Assembly (NCBI GenBank): GCA_027886925.1
Contig: JAPCJN010000013.1
Span: 1 to 19,882, forward strand
From: Nitrososphaerota archaeon
GTDB lineage: Archaea; Thermoproteota; Nitrososphaeria; Nitrososphaerales; UBA183
DNA length: 19,882 nucleotides
Direction: 5' to 3'
Both the position numbers and the translations under genes were made by a program. The notes under the pieces were generated by a model. That model worked only from the letters and a program-made list of their open reading frames with translations, was not told the DNA's origin and did not search any database. This document shows positions 13,039 to 19,882 of the stretch, one piece after another; the stretch's first letter is position 1, and each line of letters starts with the position of its first letter.

Positions 13039-15695
13039 CCCCAGAAGGCGTCCAGGCTAGTCCTCGGCACGACTGAGTCGAACGAAAGGTCGAGAGCGCT
13101 CAGGACCTGGTCGAACATCGAACTCGCGTATTCGATGTACTTCTCCACATCGACGTCCTCTTTCTTGGCCTGTATCGTCGGCTTCACTCCGTGGCCGCCT
13201 TTGGTCTTGACGAATGAGATCAACTCCCCTGCCCTGACCTCCTTGTTGGAGCTCCTCAGCAGCATCGCGGCTTTCACGTGCTGTGGGAGTCCGCTCATCG
13301 AGGCAGGTATCCCTATCTCCTGTGCCTCACCTTCGTGGAGAGAAGCCTGCGCGTCCCTCTTCTGCCCCTCTTTCTTTTTTGCTGGCTCCGGCGACCTCGT
13401 TGACTTGTATCCCTCTATCGACTTGCCCATCATGACGTTGAAAGAAAGGTCTTCGATGCCCACCCTCCCGTCCTTCAGGCTTGCAACCATGTCTGTCAAG
13501 AGCTTCTTTATGCTGGATTTGGCTAGCACAAAGTCGTCCTGTGTGTAGACTTTGGACAAGATGTCCAGCATGTTGGAGAACTGGTTCTTGAGGAACTGGG
13601 GAGTCTGCGACTTTTTGCCGGTGAGCCCCTTGATGTCGGCCGTCCCGTCTTGAAGGACCCCGAAGTAGTTCTTCTTGCGTTCGCTGAAAGCCACGTAGCG
13701 GTAAGTTTTGTCGACCTCGAGTTCGACGCCGAGTTCCTTTTCGGCCCACTTTAGGACCTCGGCTACCTTGTCCTTGTTCGGGTTCTCGATGAAAAGGGAG
13801 TCTGTGTCTGAATAGATGACGGAGACGCCTTCTTGATTGCACTTCTCGATTGTCCTCGTGATGGCGTCCCTACCCAAAGCCGCAGTCGCCTCTGCCACGG
13901 GCAGGCAGTAAAGCGCGAATGTCTCAAACCCCATCACGCCGTAGGAAGCGTTGAGTATCACCTTGAGACCTTGCGTTACGGTGGTGTAGAGATCCCTGCT
14001 CTCCTTGGGCAAGGTCTTGTCCTTTGATAGGGCCTTGTAGTGACCTACACGGAGGTCCCTGAGAGAGCCTATGACGAGGCTCTCTATCCCGCTCCTCTTT
14101 CTGCACACCCAATGGTAGGTATCTGGAACCTTGTTGGACCTGCACTCTTCATGGCCGCAATTCACCGTCTCGTAGGAAAGGTTGTGGACCTTGATGATGC
14201 TGGGGTAGAGGCTGGCAAAGTCCAGCACCGAGACGCCGAAGTATGTTCCGGGTTTTGGCTCGATCACGAGCCCGCCCTTGTACTTTTTTCCTTTGATTAT
14301 GGCCTCCGAGGAGGCGCCGCCTTTCTTCGCGAGCTCGTCGGTGCGTGGGATGAGGGCGCCGACCCTTCTGTGGTCGTAGTAGAGCATGCTCCGTATCCAG
14401 TTGGAAACGCCCAACCGCGCGACGTCGTTCATGGGCATCTTCGCGATTCTCGAGATGACCAGGAGGATCTTCATCAGAAGAGAGTCGTTGGCGTTGGTCA
14501 GTTCGTAGGTGATCTGGGAGTCGTTGAAGCAGTAGTCCGCGAGCTTCAGGAGAGGGAGCTCCCCGATGTTTCCATCGAAGGGTATCTTCTCCTTGCCCAG
14601 CAGCGCTTCCGCGATGCCATTGAGGGTGTGTTCTGAGTATTTGTTGTTGTAAACGTACACCTGGATCGAGCGGTTGTTGAAAAATCGATAGAGGTCGATG
14701 TGGACGCCGTGCTTAAGCGAGGCTTCTTGCCGCTGCAGAGCAATCGGTACCTCCTCCTCCTTGATTCCAATTTCCTTCCTCAAGGCCCGGTGCTTCAGGT
14801 AACGCAGGTCGAAGTCGTCGCCGTTGAAGGTGACCAGGAAAGGATAGTCCATCATCTTGGAGAAAGTTGCGCGTAGGAGCGAGGCCTCGTCTGGGAACAC
14901 CTTGTATGTGTAAGCAGTCAACGTCCCGTCGAGGGATTTGTCTTGTCCAGACTTGTCCGTCATGTAGACGATCGACTCCTTGTCATTGCAGAACGAAACG
15001 GCGATGACCTCCCTGTCGGCCGTCTCCGGGTCGGGAATGCGGTTCTCCTCGTTGGCGACCTCGATGTCCAGCGCGATTCGCTTGAAGGTAGAGAGAGGTT
15101 GTCCGAGCAGCTCCGCCCAGGCCCTGATGTATGCGGCTGCGTCCCCGGTGGCCTTGGCCACGATCGAATCGAGCGAACGCTTTACCTCGCCCATGACCTC
15201 CTTGTTGACCTGCGAGAGGTCCCCTCCGTCGATCCTGTAGTAGGTTCCGACCTTGAGACCTCTGTCGTAGACGTAGTTCTCGAAGTACTTGATATCGGCC
15301 TCCCAGCACTCTAGGAAGTCCCTCAAGCTCTTGCCGGGGTTGCCCCCGATCGCGAGCGGGTCTGTCGCTATGATCTTTCGCAGCGATATCTTCGCGTCGC
15401 TAAGGAGGTCGAATTTCACCTCCTCTTTGAGGCCGACGATGTCGTTCCTGCCCGAAATGATTTCTCTTACCTTGTCGATCGGGACCTTCGTAAAGCAGTA
15501 AGGCTGGTGGCCTGTGTTGTCCTCCCAAAGCCAAACACGCTCTCGGCTCGGGTCGTAGAACTTTAGGACTGCGACCTTCTTGTCGCCATCGTAAGTGGCC
15601 GACACCAGCAGTCCCTCTTCCAAGTAAGTGACAGGCTTGGTCAACGACTCGAGCCTCTTGGCGAGGTCCTGTTCTCTCGTGACGATTTCTTGCAA
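13029..15695 (-). CDS. polB: Family B DNA polymerase with 3'-5' exonuclease
   Basis: A complete 888-residue polymerase for replication or repair. Exonuclease motifs: Exo I FKRIALDIEVANEE (Asp210, Glu212), Exo II VTFNGDDFDLRYL (about 288-300), and Exo III YCFNDSQITYEL (about 388-399). Polymerase motifs: A DFASLYPSII (about 492-501), B KVILNASYGVMGFE (about 578-591), and C VIYSDTDSLF (about 626-635). KKNYFGV and TGKKSQTP follow in the thumb-proximal region. A Cys cluster at about 513-531 (NCGHEEC ... WVC) between motifs A and B could bind metal or form disulfides. A charged linker (about 760-790, EPAKKKEGQKRDAQ) interrupts the thumb. There are no inteins. The start is TTG 15695, 45 bases after the phosphoesterase stop. 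Whether this is the PolB1- or PolB3-like paralogue cannot be settled here. Confidence 0.96.
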   Translation of the reverse strand: MQEIVTREQDLAKRLESLTKPVTYLEEGLLVSATYDGDKKVAVLKFYDPSRERVWLWEDNTGHQPYCFTKVPIDKVREIISGRNDIVGLKEEVKFDLLSDAKISLRKIIATDPLAIGGNPGKSLRDFLECWEADIKYFENYVYDRGLKVGTYYRIDGGDLSQVNKEVMGEVKRSLDSIVAKATGDAAAYIRAWAELLGQPLSTFKRIALDIEVANEENRIPDPETADREVIAVSFCNDKESIVYMTDKSGQDKSLDGTLTAYTYKVFPDEASLLRATFSKMMDYPFLVTFNGDDFDLRYLKHRALRKEIGIKEEEVPIALQRQEASLKHGVHIDLYRFFNNRSIQVYVYNNKYSEHTLNGIAEALLGKEKIPFDGNIGELPLLKLADYCFNDSQITYELTNANDSLLMKILLVISRIAKMPMNDVARLGVSNWIRSMLYYDHRRVGALIPRTDELAKKGGASSEAIIKGKKYKGGLVIEPKPGTYFGVSVLDFASLYPSIIKVHNLSYETVNCGHEECRSNKVPDTYHWVCRKRSGIESLVIGSLRDLRVGHYKALSKDKTLPKESRDLYTTVTQGLKVILNASYGVMGFETFALYCLPVAEATAALGRDAITRTIEKCNQEGVSVIYSDTDSLFIENPNKDKVAEVLKWAEKELGVELEVDKTYRYVAFSERKKNYFGVLQDGTADIKGLTGKKSQTPQFLKNQFSNMLDILSKVYTQDDFVLAKSSIKKLLTDMVASLKDGRVGIEDLSFNVMMGKSIEGYKSTRSPEPAKKKEGQKRDAQASLHEGEAQEIGIPASMSGLPQHVKAAMLLRSSNKEVRAGELISFVKTKGGHGVKPTIQAKKEDVDVEKYIEYASSMFDQVLSALDLSFDSVVPRTSLDAFWGQA

Positions 15696-15740
15696 AGGGA
15701 TGGATTCCCGGAGATGGCCCCGTATTTGAAGAAGTATTCC

Positions 15741-16892
15741 CTATGGGATTCTGTTTATGAAGAGGTCTGACATCACGCTCGCAGTCGCATCGTTCCTTCC
15801 CAGGCTACCCAGGTTGAAGTTGGCTTCGACCGTCGCCAACAACGAGTATTGCGAGAACGCCGCATTCGAGACATAGCCATGCTTCGCGAAGGGGGAGACC
15901 AATATCAAAGGCACCTGTCCGCCGCCCCCGCTTCCGCTGCTAGCACTCTCGTTGGTGGTCCCCTCGTCGTAGACGATGAAGAGGGCGGTCGACGAAAATG
16001 AGCTCGAGCCGATTATCCGCGGCACCGTCATCGAGAGCCATTGGTCTGCCGTCGAAAGTGAACAGCTGTGGGCGTCGTCGCATTCGTTGGGCGCGATGAA
16101 CGAGTAGTTGGGGAGGCTTCCAGACAGGAGATCGACCCAGAACTGGTCCATCGAGACGACATGGGAGCGGCAGTAGCTCGAAGTGGTTCCCGAACCGTCG
16201 TTGCCGGTGATTGTGCCGAAGTACACGAAGGGGTTGTGCTTCGTGTAATAAAGGCCGGCCGAGCTGTCCACCTGCGAGCAGCTCGTGGGCATCGACTCAG
16301 AGTAGTCCTTCCAAGAGAGGCCGTGAGAGTCCAGCAGGCCAGCTATGGTGGATGCGTCCTTCGGGATGCCGCATTGAGCGGGCGCGCAATCGTTCGTCAC
16401 GCCGAATGTGGAGCCGGCGATCAAAGCGAGATAGTTGGGGAGAGAGGGATGGGCGACGGCGAAGTAGTTCCCCGCGACGGCGTAGGCCGAGGCGAGCTGG
16501 TTCTGGTAGGGTGCGGACGAGTTGCCGATAACGCTGCTGTACTCCTTGTTCTCCATCAGAATGACCACAACGTGCGATATTCGCTGGGGCGTAGAGGTTG
16601 AGCGTGAGGAGGAATTCGAGAGGGATGACGTGACAGACGGGGTTGAGAGCGATGAGACGGACGAGGCAGATGACGAGCTTGTTGCGACGGAAGTTTGTTG
16701 CGTCGATGACGGGACCGAGACCTGGGAGATGGCGTGCGAAGTAGTAGTGGCAGCGGTACTAGCAGTCTGCGTCGTCGTCCCAGTCGAAACAGTTGGCGGC
16801 GATGTGAGGAGATATGAGGCTCCAAACGCGACGATCACGAGGATGAAAACCAACGCAGCGACGCGCACGCGGGTCGCGCCGACCTTCTTCAA
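15741..16892 (-). CDS. Secreted, membrane-anchored phosphoesterase (phospholipase C / acid phosphatase family, PF04185-like) with Ser/Thr stalk
   Basis: The 383-residue protein begins with an N-terminal hydrophobic helix (about 11-30) after basic residues, acting as signal anchor. A Ser/Thr-rich stalk (about 31-104) precedes the catalytic domain. That domain begins HVVVILMENKEYSSVIG (107-123), where Glu114-Asn115 match the metal-binding MEN motif. It continues with AVAHPSLPNYLALIAGSTFG (145-164), SFIAPNECDDAHSC (264-277), ALFIVYDEGT (303-312) and VPLILVSPFAKHG (327-339), the pattern of the PF04185 phosphoesterase superfamily. Six Cys (169, 174, 205, 241, 271, 277) could form three disulfides, fitting an extracellular place. 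Substrate is unknown: phosphate esters or phospholipid head groups are likely. The start is TTG 16892. It sits between the sugar epimerase genes and polB, all on one strand. Confidence 0.85.
   Translation of the reverse strand: MKKVGATRVRVAALVFILVIVAFGASYLLTSPPTVSTGTTTQTASTAATTTSHAISQVSVPSSTQQTSVATSSSSASSVSSLSTPSVTSSLSNSSSRSTSTPQRISHVVVILMENKEYSSVIGNSSAPYQNQLASAYAVAGNYFAVAHPSLPNYLALIAGSTFGVTNDCAPAQCGIPKDASTIAGLLDSHGLSWKDYSESMPTSCSQVDSSAGLYYTKHNPFVYFGTITGNDGSGTTSSYCRSHVVSMDQFWVDLLSGSLPNYSFIAPNECDDAHSCSLSTADQWLSMTVPRIIGSSSFSSTALFIVYDEGTTNESASSGSGGGGQVPLILVSPFAKHGYVSNAAFSQYSLLATVEANFNLGSLGRNDATASVMSDLFINRIP
16581..16805 (-). repeat. Low-complexity Ser/Thr-coding stalk of the phosphoesterase
   Basis: Roughly 75 codons are dominated by Ser and Thr with some Ala and Val and a few sequons such as NSS. 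The composition is like the larger tract at 2583-3353 and suggests a glycosylated spacer holding the enzyme away from the membrane. Confidence 0.7.
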
Positions 16893-17010
16893 TGAACAAG
16901 ACCAGCCCCGCGTGGGATTGTTTTCGACCGCGTTTGGTTGGACTGCTCTTGGTCAAGCGAGCGGTTCGACGCGACCGTCCCTCGACGCGACAAGCTTCGC
17001 CAGTCCCGTT

Positions 17011-18000
17011 TCAAGGCTGGTCTCCTCCTTCGCTGAGCCGTCTTTCGGCCCAATGGAAGGTCTCGCTGAGACCGTCGGACAGAGAGGTCGTCGGATTCCA
17101 GCCGAGAACTCTCTTTATCTTTTCTAGGTTAGGCGTTCTGTTCAGGGCGCCCGTCGGTTTGGTGGCATCGAACTTCAGCGAGATGTCTTTTTTTGAGAGT
17201 GCGGCAATAAGCTCGGCCAGCTCGCGGATCGTCGTCTCCTCCGTCGTCCCGACGTTGACCGTGAGATTCCCATGCTTTGTGACGTGCTCCTCTAGCCGCA
17301 TCAGAGCATCTAACGCGTCGTCTATGTAGACGAAGCAACGTCTCTGACTCCCGTTCCCCCACACGATGAAGTCCTCAGCCGGATATCTTGCGGCCTTTCT
17401 GATCAGCGAGGCGATTACCTGGCTCCTGTCAGGCTTCAGGTAGATGTTACTGCCGTAGGCATGGAAGATTCGGGCGACCCCATAGGACGTGTCGGGCATC
17501 AAGGAAAGCTGTTTCTCCGCGACGTACTTCGCCCAGCCGTAGCCGCCCTCCGGGTTTACCTTTCGCTCAGAGTCTTCTTCTCTGAATCGGGCGTTGGAGC
17601 CGAGCTGCTCGTCGAACGGGTAGACCGAGACGCTCGAGGCGAAGATCAACGTCCGGGCGCCGTTCTCGAGGCAGGCCTTGAACACGTTGGAGTCGATGAC
17701 TAGGTTCGATTGAAGCGCGGCGAGTTCCCGTGCGTCCGAGCCATGCAGGTAACTGACACTTCCGACCATCGCCGCGAAATGGAAGACTGTGTCTGCCCCC
17801 CGAAGCGACTCCTTAGCGAACTGATAGTTGCGAAGGTCTCCCACGGAGCACTTGTTCTTGATCCCCAGATCGGTGAGGTTCCGGAGTGAACCCGACGAGA
17901 AGTCGTCGATGATCGACACTTCTCGGCCGTCGTCGACGAGCCTCTTTGCGATGTGGCTGCCAAGGAACCCGGCGCCACCAGTGACTGCGACTTTAGACAT
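17011..18000 (-). CDS. NAD-dependent epimerase/dehydratase (extended SDR), sugar-nucleotide type
   Basis: This 329-residue extended short-chain dehydrogenase probably acts on an NDP-sugar. The Rossmann motif TGGAGFLGSH (7-16) binds NAD. Asp32-Asp33 end the second strand. The active site has ASSVSVYP (121-128) and the Tyr154-x3-Lys158 pair in YGWAKYVAEK. RIFHAYGSN and a C-terminal part with DDALDAL and VLGWNPTTSLSDGL are typical of NDP-sugar epimerases and dehydratases such as UDP-glucose/GDP-mannose epimerases. The substrate cannot be fixed. The ATG start lies 24 bases behind the stop of a second SDR gene on the same strand, so the two are probably one operon. Confidence 0.88.
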   Translation of the reverse strand: MSKVAVTGGAGFLGSHIAKRLVDDGREVSIIDDFSSGSLRNLTDLGIKNKCSVGDLRNYQFAKESLRGADTVFHFAAMVGSVSYLHGSDARELAALQSNLVIDSNVFKACLENGARTLIFASSVSVYPFDEQLGSNARFREEDSERKVNPEGGYGWAKYVAEKQLSLMPDTSYGVARIFHAYGSNIYLKPDRSQVIASLIRKAARYPAEDFIVWGNGSQRRCFVYIDDALDALMRLEEHVTKHGNLTVNVGTTEETTIRELAELIAALSKKDISLKFDATKPTGALNRTPNLEKIKRVLGWNPTTSLSDGLSETFHWAERRLSEGGDQP

Positions 18001-18024
18001 TGGATGGCCACGTATCTGTTACTG

Positions 18025-18984
18025 CTACCCCTGGAGCCCCTGCGGGCGGATCTCCTGCAAGGTCCATCGCGCGGTGAGTCTTATTGCGTCAGCGGGAGAC
18101 GTTTTTGGCTTCCAACCGAGCCGCTTGACCTTCTTCGTCGACAGATAGACCACCGGGTTGTCACCCACCCATCCCCGGATGCCACCCGTATACCTTTTCC
18201 TCACGTTAGAGAGACCCATCTCCTCGATCACCAAATCTGCGAGCTCGTCGACCGAGGTCTGCTCTTGAAGGCCCAGGTTGAAGATGTTGACGCGGTCTGA
18301 GCCCTTCTCGTAGCCGAGCATGATCCCATCCACGCAGTCGATAACCGACATGTAGTCTTTGGACTGCTTTCCGTCGCCGAGTATCTCCAACGCAGAAGGG
18401 TTATCGAGCAACTTGTGCGCAAAATCCCAGACCGCCCCCCTTCTGCATCTCTCCCCCAGCACCGTCCCGAACCTGAAAGCCCAGACTTTCAAGGGGCTGA
18501 ACTCTGCGAAGGCCGAGGCGTACCCCTCTCCCGCGAGCTTGGCCGCCCCATACAGGGAGGTCTGGATACCTGAATAGGTCTCCGGCGTCGGAGTGACGGC
18601 CGCCTCGCCGTAGAGGGCGGAAGTGGAGGCGAAGAGAAAGTCTGTGACGTTGTTTGCTACCATGCTTTCCAGGACGTTCAGGGTGCCGACGATGTTGTGC
18701 TCGAGGTCAGCCCGATGGTCGCGGAGGCTGGCTCGCATCAACGCATGGGCAGCGAAGTGGAAGACCGCGTCGCACCCCCGCGAGCACTTCGAGACCGTTT
18801 CGAGACTCCTGATGTCACCCTCGACGACCTTCAGGTGGGGGTTGTCCTTGTGTTGGGCGAGGTTGGAGCGATGACCCGTCATGAGATTGTCGAGGACCAC
18901 GACTCGCCAATCGTCTTCCAGCAACCGGTCGACTAGGTGACTGCCGATGAACCCAAGACCGCCCGTGACAAGAGCCCTTTTCAC
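18025..18984 (-). CDS. NAD-dependent epimerase/dehydratase, UDP-glucose 4-epimerase-like
   Basis: A 319-residue extended SDR. TGGLGFIGSHLVDRLL (7-22) is the NAD site, VVLDNLMTGHRSNL (29-42) resembles the GalE/RmlB family, and GDIRS (56-60) follows. The active site shows ASTSALYGE (119-127) and Tyr145-x3-Lys149 in LYGAAKLAGE. The family HRADLEHNIVGTLNVLE segment and KRLGWKPKTS near the C-terminus are present. It most likely interconverts UDP-hexoses or uronic acids for surface glycans. The start is GTG 18984; the ATG at 18991 is out of frame. It differs substantially from the neighbouring SDR, so the pair is not a recent duplication. A 187-base gap separates it from the transaldolase-like gene upstream on the same strand. 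Confidence 0.88.
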   Translation of the reverse strand: MKRALVTGGLGFIGSHLVDRLLEDDWRVVVLDNLMTGHRSNLAQHKDNPHLKVVEGDIRSLETVSKCSRGCDAVFHFAAHALMRASLRDHRADLEHNIVGTLNVLESMVANNVTDFLFASTSALYGEAAVTPTPETYSGIQTSLYGAAKLAGEGYASAFAEFSPLKVWAFRFGTVLGERCRRGAVWDFAHKLLDNPSALEILGDGKQSKDYMSVIDCVDGIMLGYEKGSDRVNIFNLGLQEQTSVDELADLVIEEMGLSNVRKRYTGGIRGWVGDNPVVYLSTKKVKRLGWKPKTSPADAIRLTARWTLQEIRPQGLQG

Positions 18985-19097
18985 CTCTCATGCAGCCTCA
19001 TGGGTCTGTGACGATGAACCGGATGGTCTATGTGCAACGCTGTCTGACTCCGCTCGGCGCCGACTTAGGCTTCGTCTTCCTGCGAGCGATTCGACTC

Positions 19098-19112
19098 GTC
19101 GGGAGTCCGATT
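19098..19112. other. Small perfect hairpin in the gap behind the transaldolase gene
   Basis: GACTC-GTCGG-GAGTC forms a five-pair stem with a five-base loop, flanked by two copies of CGATTCGA (about 19086 and 19111). There is no T-rich tract, so an archaeal terminator is not supported. This is the only structure I see in the 187-base gap 18985-19171. Confidence 0.3.
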
Positions 19113-19171
19113 CGAGCCGATAGTAGCAGAGGTCGAAAGTCCCATCCTAGAGGCGTGCTCCCCCGTCGCGC

Positions 19172-19849
19172 TCATCTGGCAATCTCTGCCTTTTTGATAA
19201 GAAGGAACTCAAGCCACGCCTTGTCGAACTCCTCGATCGTCTCCTCGGTACGACTGTTGAAAGCCATCTGTTTCAGTATCTTGGCGGGTACTGTCAGGAT
19301 ATGGGCGCCCGCGGCCACGGCTGTAGCGACATCGTCGGGTTTCCTGATACTCCCGACTATCAGTCTCGCGGAAAGTCCGCGCTCTGCGAGCGCAACGTAA
19401 TCCCTGATTATTCGCACTGCGTCTTCACCGGCCTCCAACGACCTGTTGTAGAAGAGCGAGACATAGGTCGCACCCGCCTTGGCGGCGAGCACGAGCTGGT
19501 TGAAGGTCATCATGACCGTCATATTGGTCGGGATGTGCTCCTTCGCGAGTTGGTGCACCACTTGCAATCCTCGGCCGTCACCGTGCATTGCGACCTTGAC
19601 GACTACGTTCTTGTGCCACGAAGCGTACTCTCTGGCCTCCGTCAAGAGTTCAGGGACGGTGCTCTTAGTTGTCTCCACGCTCACAGGCCCGTCGACGAGG
19701 GCGCAGATATCCAGGATGCGCCGCTTGAAATCGACCCTTCCTTCAGACAATAGTATTTTCTGGTTCGTCGTAACCCCTTCCGTAATCCCCTTTCGAGTGA
19801 ATTCCTCAATCTCTTTTAGCGAAGCTGTGTCTAGGAAGAATTGGACCAC
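19172..19849 (-). CDS. Transaldolase-family protein (MipB/TalC/fructose-6-phosphate aldolase-like), divergent
   Basis: This 225-residue protein has the short single-barrel class I aldolase length. FFLDTASLKEIEEF (4-17) and GVTTNQ (25-30) open the barrel. The Schiff-base Lys is Lys85 in NVVVKVAMHGDG, and AAKAGATYVSLFYNR with SIRKPDDVATAVAAGA and the final ILTVPAKILKQM complete the fold. Several consensus positions differ: TTNP is TTNQ, KIPMT is KVAMH, and SPF-x-GR is SLFYNR. It may therefore use another substrate than fructose 6-phosphate or sedoheptulose 7-phosphate. The start is GTG 19849; the frame is open to the window edge but with no other start codon. It precedes the two SDR genes on the same strand. 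Confidence 0.85.
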   Translation of the reverse strand: MVQFFLDTASLKEIEEFTRKGITEGVTTNQKILLSEGRVDFKRRILDICALVDGPVSVETTKSTVPELLTEAREYASWHKNVVVKVAMHGDGRGLQVVHQLAKEHIPTNMTVMMTFNQLVLAAKAGATYVSLFYNRSLEAGEDAVRIIRDYVALAERGLSARLIVGSIRKPDDVATAVAAGAHILTVPAKILKQMAFNSRTEETIEEFDKAWLEFLLIKKAEIAR

Positions 19850-19882
19850 ACGGGTGCGCCAATTCGTGGGTTCGAAAGCGGT

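Noticed and set aside
19009..19050. ACGATGA followed by CTGA, like C and D boxes of a guide sRNA
   Set aside because: The C box has a mismatch, spacing is wrong for a C/D guide, and no C' or D' boxes or terminal stem are visible.
19850..19882. GGTTCGAA near the right edge, suggestive of a tRNA T-arm
   Set aside because: The bases after TTCGAAA do not pair with those before it, and the conserved C after the loop is absent on the plus strand. The minus strand does not fit either.

Overview
The window is typical archaeal DNA and most likely comes from the TACK group, probably a Nitrososphaeria (Thaumarchaeota)-related lineage. The evidence is a eukaryote-like ribosomal protein eS26 gene (known from TACK and Asgard archaea, not from Euryarchaeota), archaeal-type threonyl- and prolyl-tRNA synthetases, a homotetramer-type tRNA splicing endonuclease, a TRAM-domain protein, a family B DNA polymerase, a CDP-archaeol-type lipid synthase, TATA boxes about 25-35 bases before many starts, and a surface protein ending in a PEFG-CTERM-like sorting tail, a signal described from Thaumarchaeota. 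The DNA is G+C-rich by eye, and about seven genes appear to begin with TTG. The placement is inference from gene content; no phylogeny was run.

Layout, left to right. A truncated NfeD/1510-N-type membrane protease (minus) runs off the left edge and is divergent from a DUF47/PhoU-like gene, followed by endA (plus). A TRAM protein and a long Ser/Thr-rich PEFG-tailed surface protein follow on the minus strand. Next come trmI and a multi-pass membrane protein (plus), converging on a minus-strand pair of prephenate dehydratase and family 4 uracil-DNA glycosylase that share one base. A GDT1-like membrane protein and proS (plus) face a PfkB sugar kinase (minus). Then come eS26 (plus), a CDP-alcohol phosphatidyltransferase (minus), and a small Zn-finger-like gene with thrS (plus). 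ThrS overlaps the 3' end of polB. From polB to the right edge everything is on the minus strand: polB, a membrane-anchored secreted phosphoesterase with a Ser/Thr-rich stalk, two sugar-nucleotide epimerase-like SDR genes in tandem, and a divergent transaldolase-family enzyme.

How it works together. The core is informational and translational: tRNA splicing, tRNA methylation, two aminoacyl-tRNA synthetases, a ribosomal protein, a replicative or repair polymerase and a uracil glycosylase. Around it is a cell-envelope theme: the PEFG-tailed mucin-like protein, the stalked phosphoesterase, the two NDP-sugar enzymes, the lipid head-group enzyme and the NfeD-type protease. The two mucin-like proteins are obvious potential glycan carriers and the two SDR enzymes could supply sugars, but that link is inferred only from proximity.

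Genes are tightly packed. The longest stretch without a gene is about 240 bases (3627-3867), which holds only the trmI promoter and possibly that of the mucin-like gene. A second gap of 187 bases (18985-19171) shows nothing beyond a small hairpin. I see no rRNA, tRNA, CRISPR array, transposase or integrase, and no clear undescribed multi-gene system. The best leads are single-gene oddities: a His at the expected catalytic Lys of the NfeD-type protease, the PEFG-tailed mucin-like protein, altered motifs in the transaldolase and GDT1-like proteins, and a missing N-terminus or frameshift in the lipid synthase gene.
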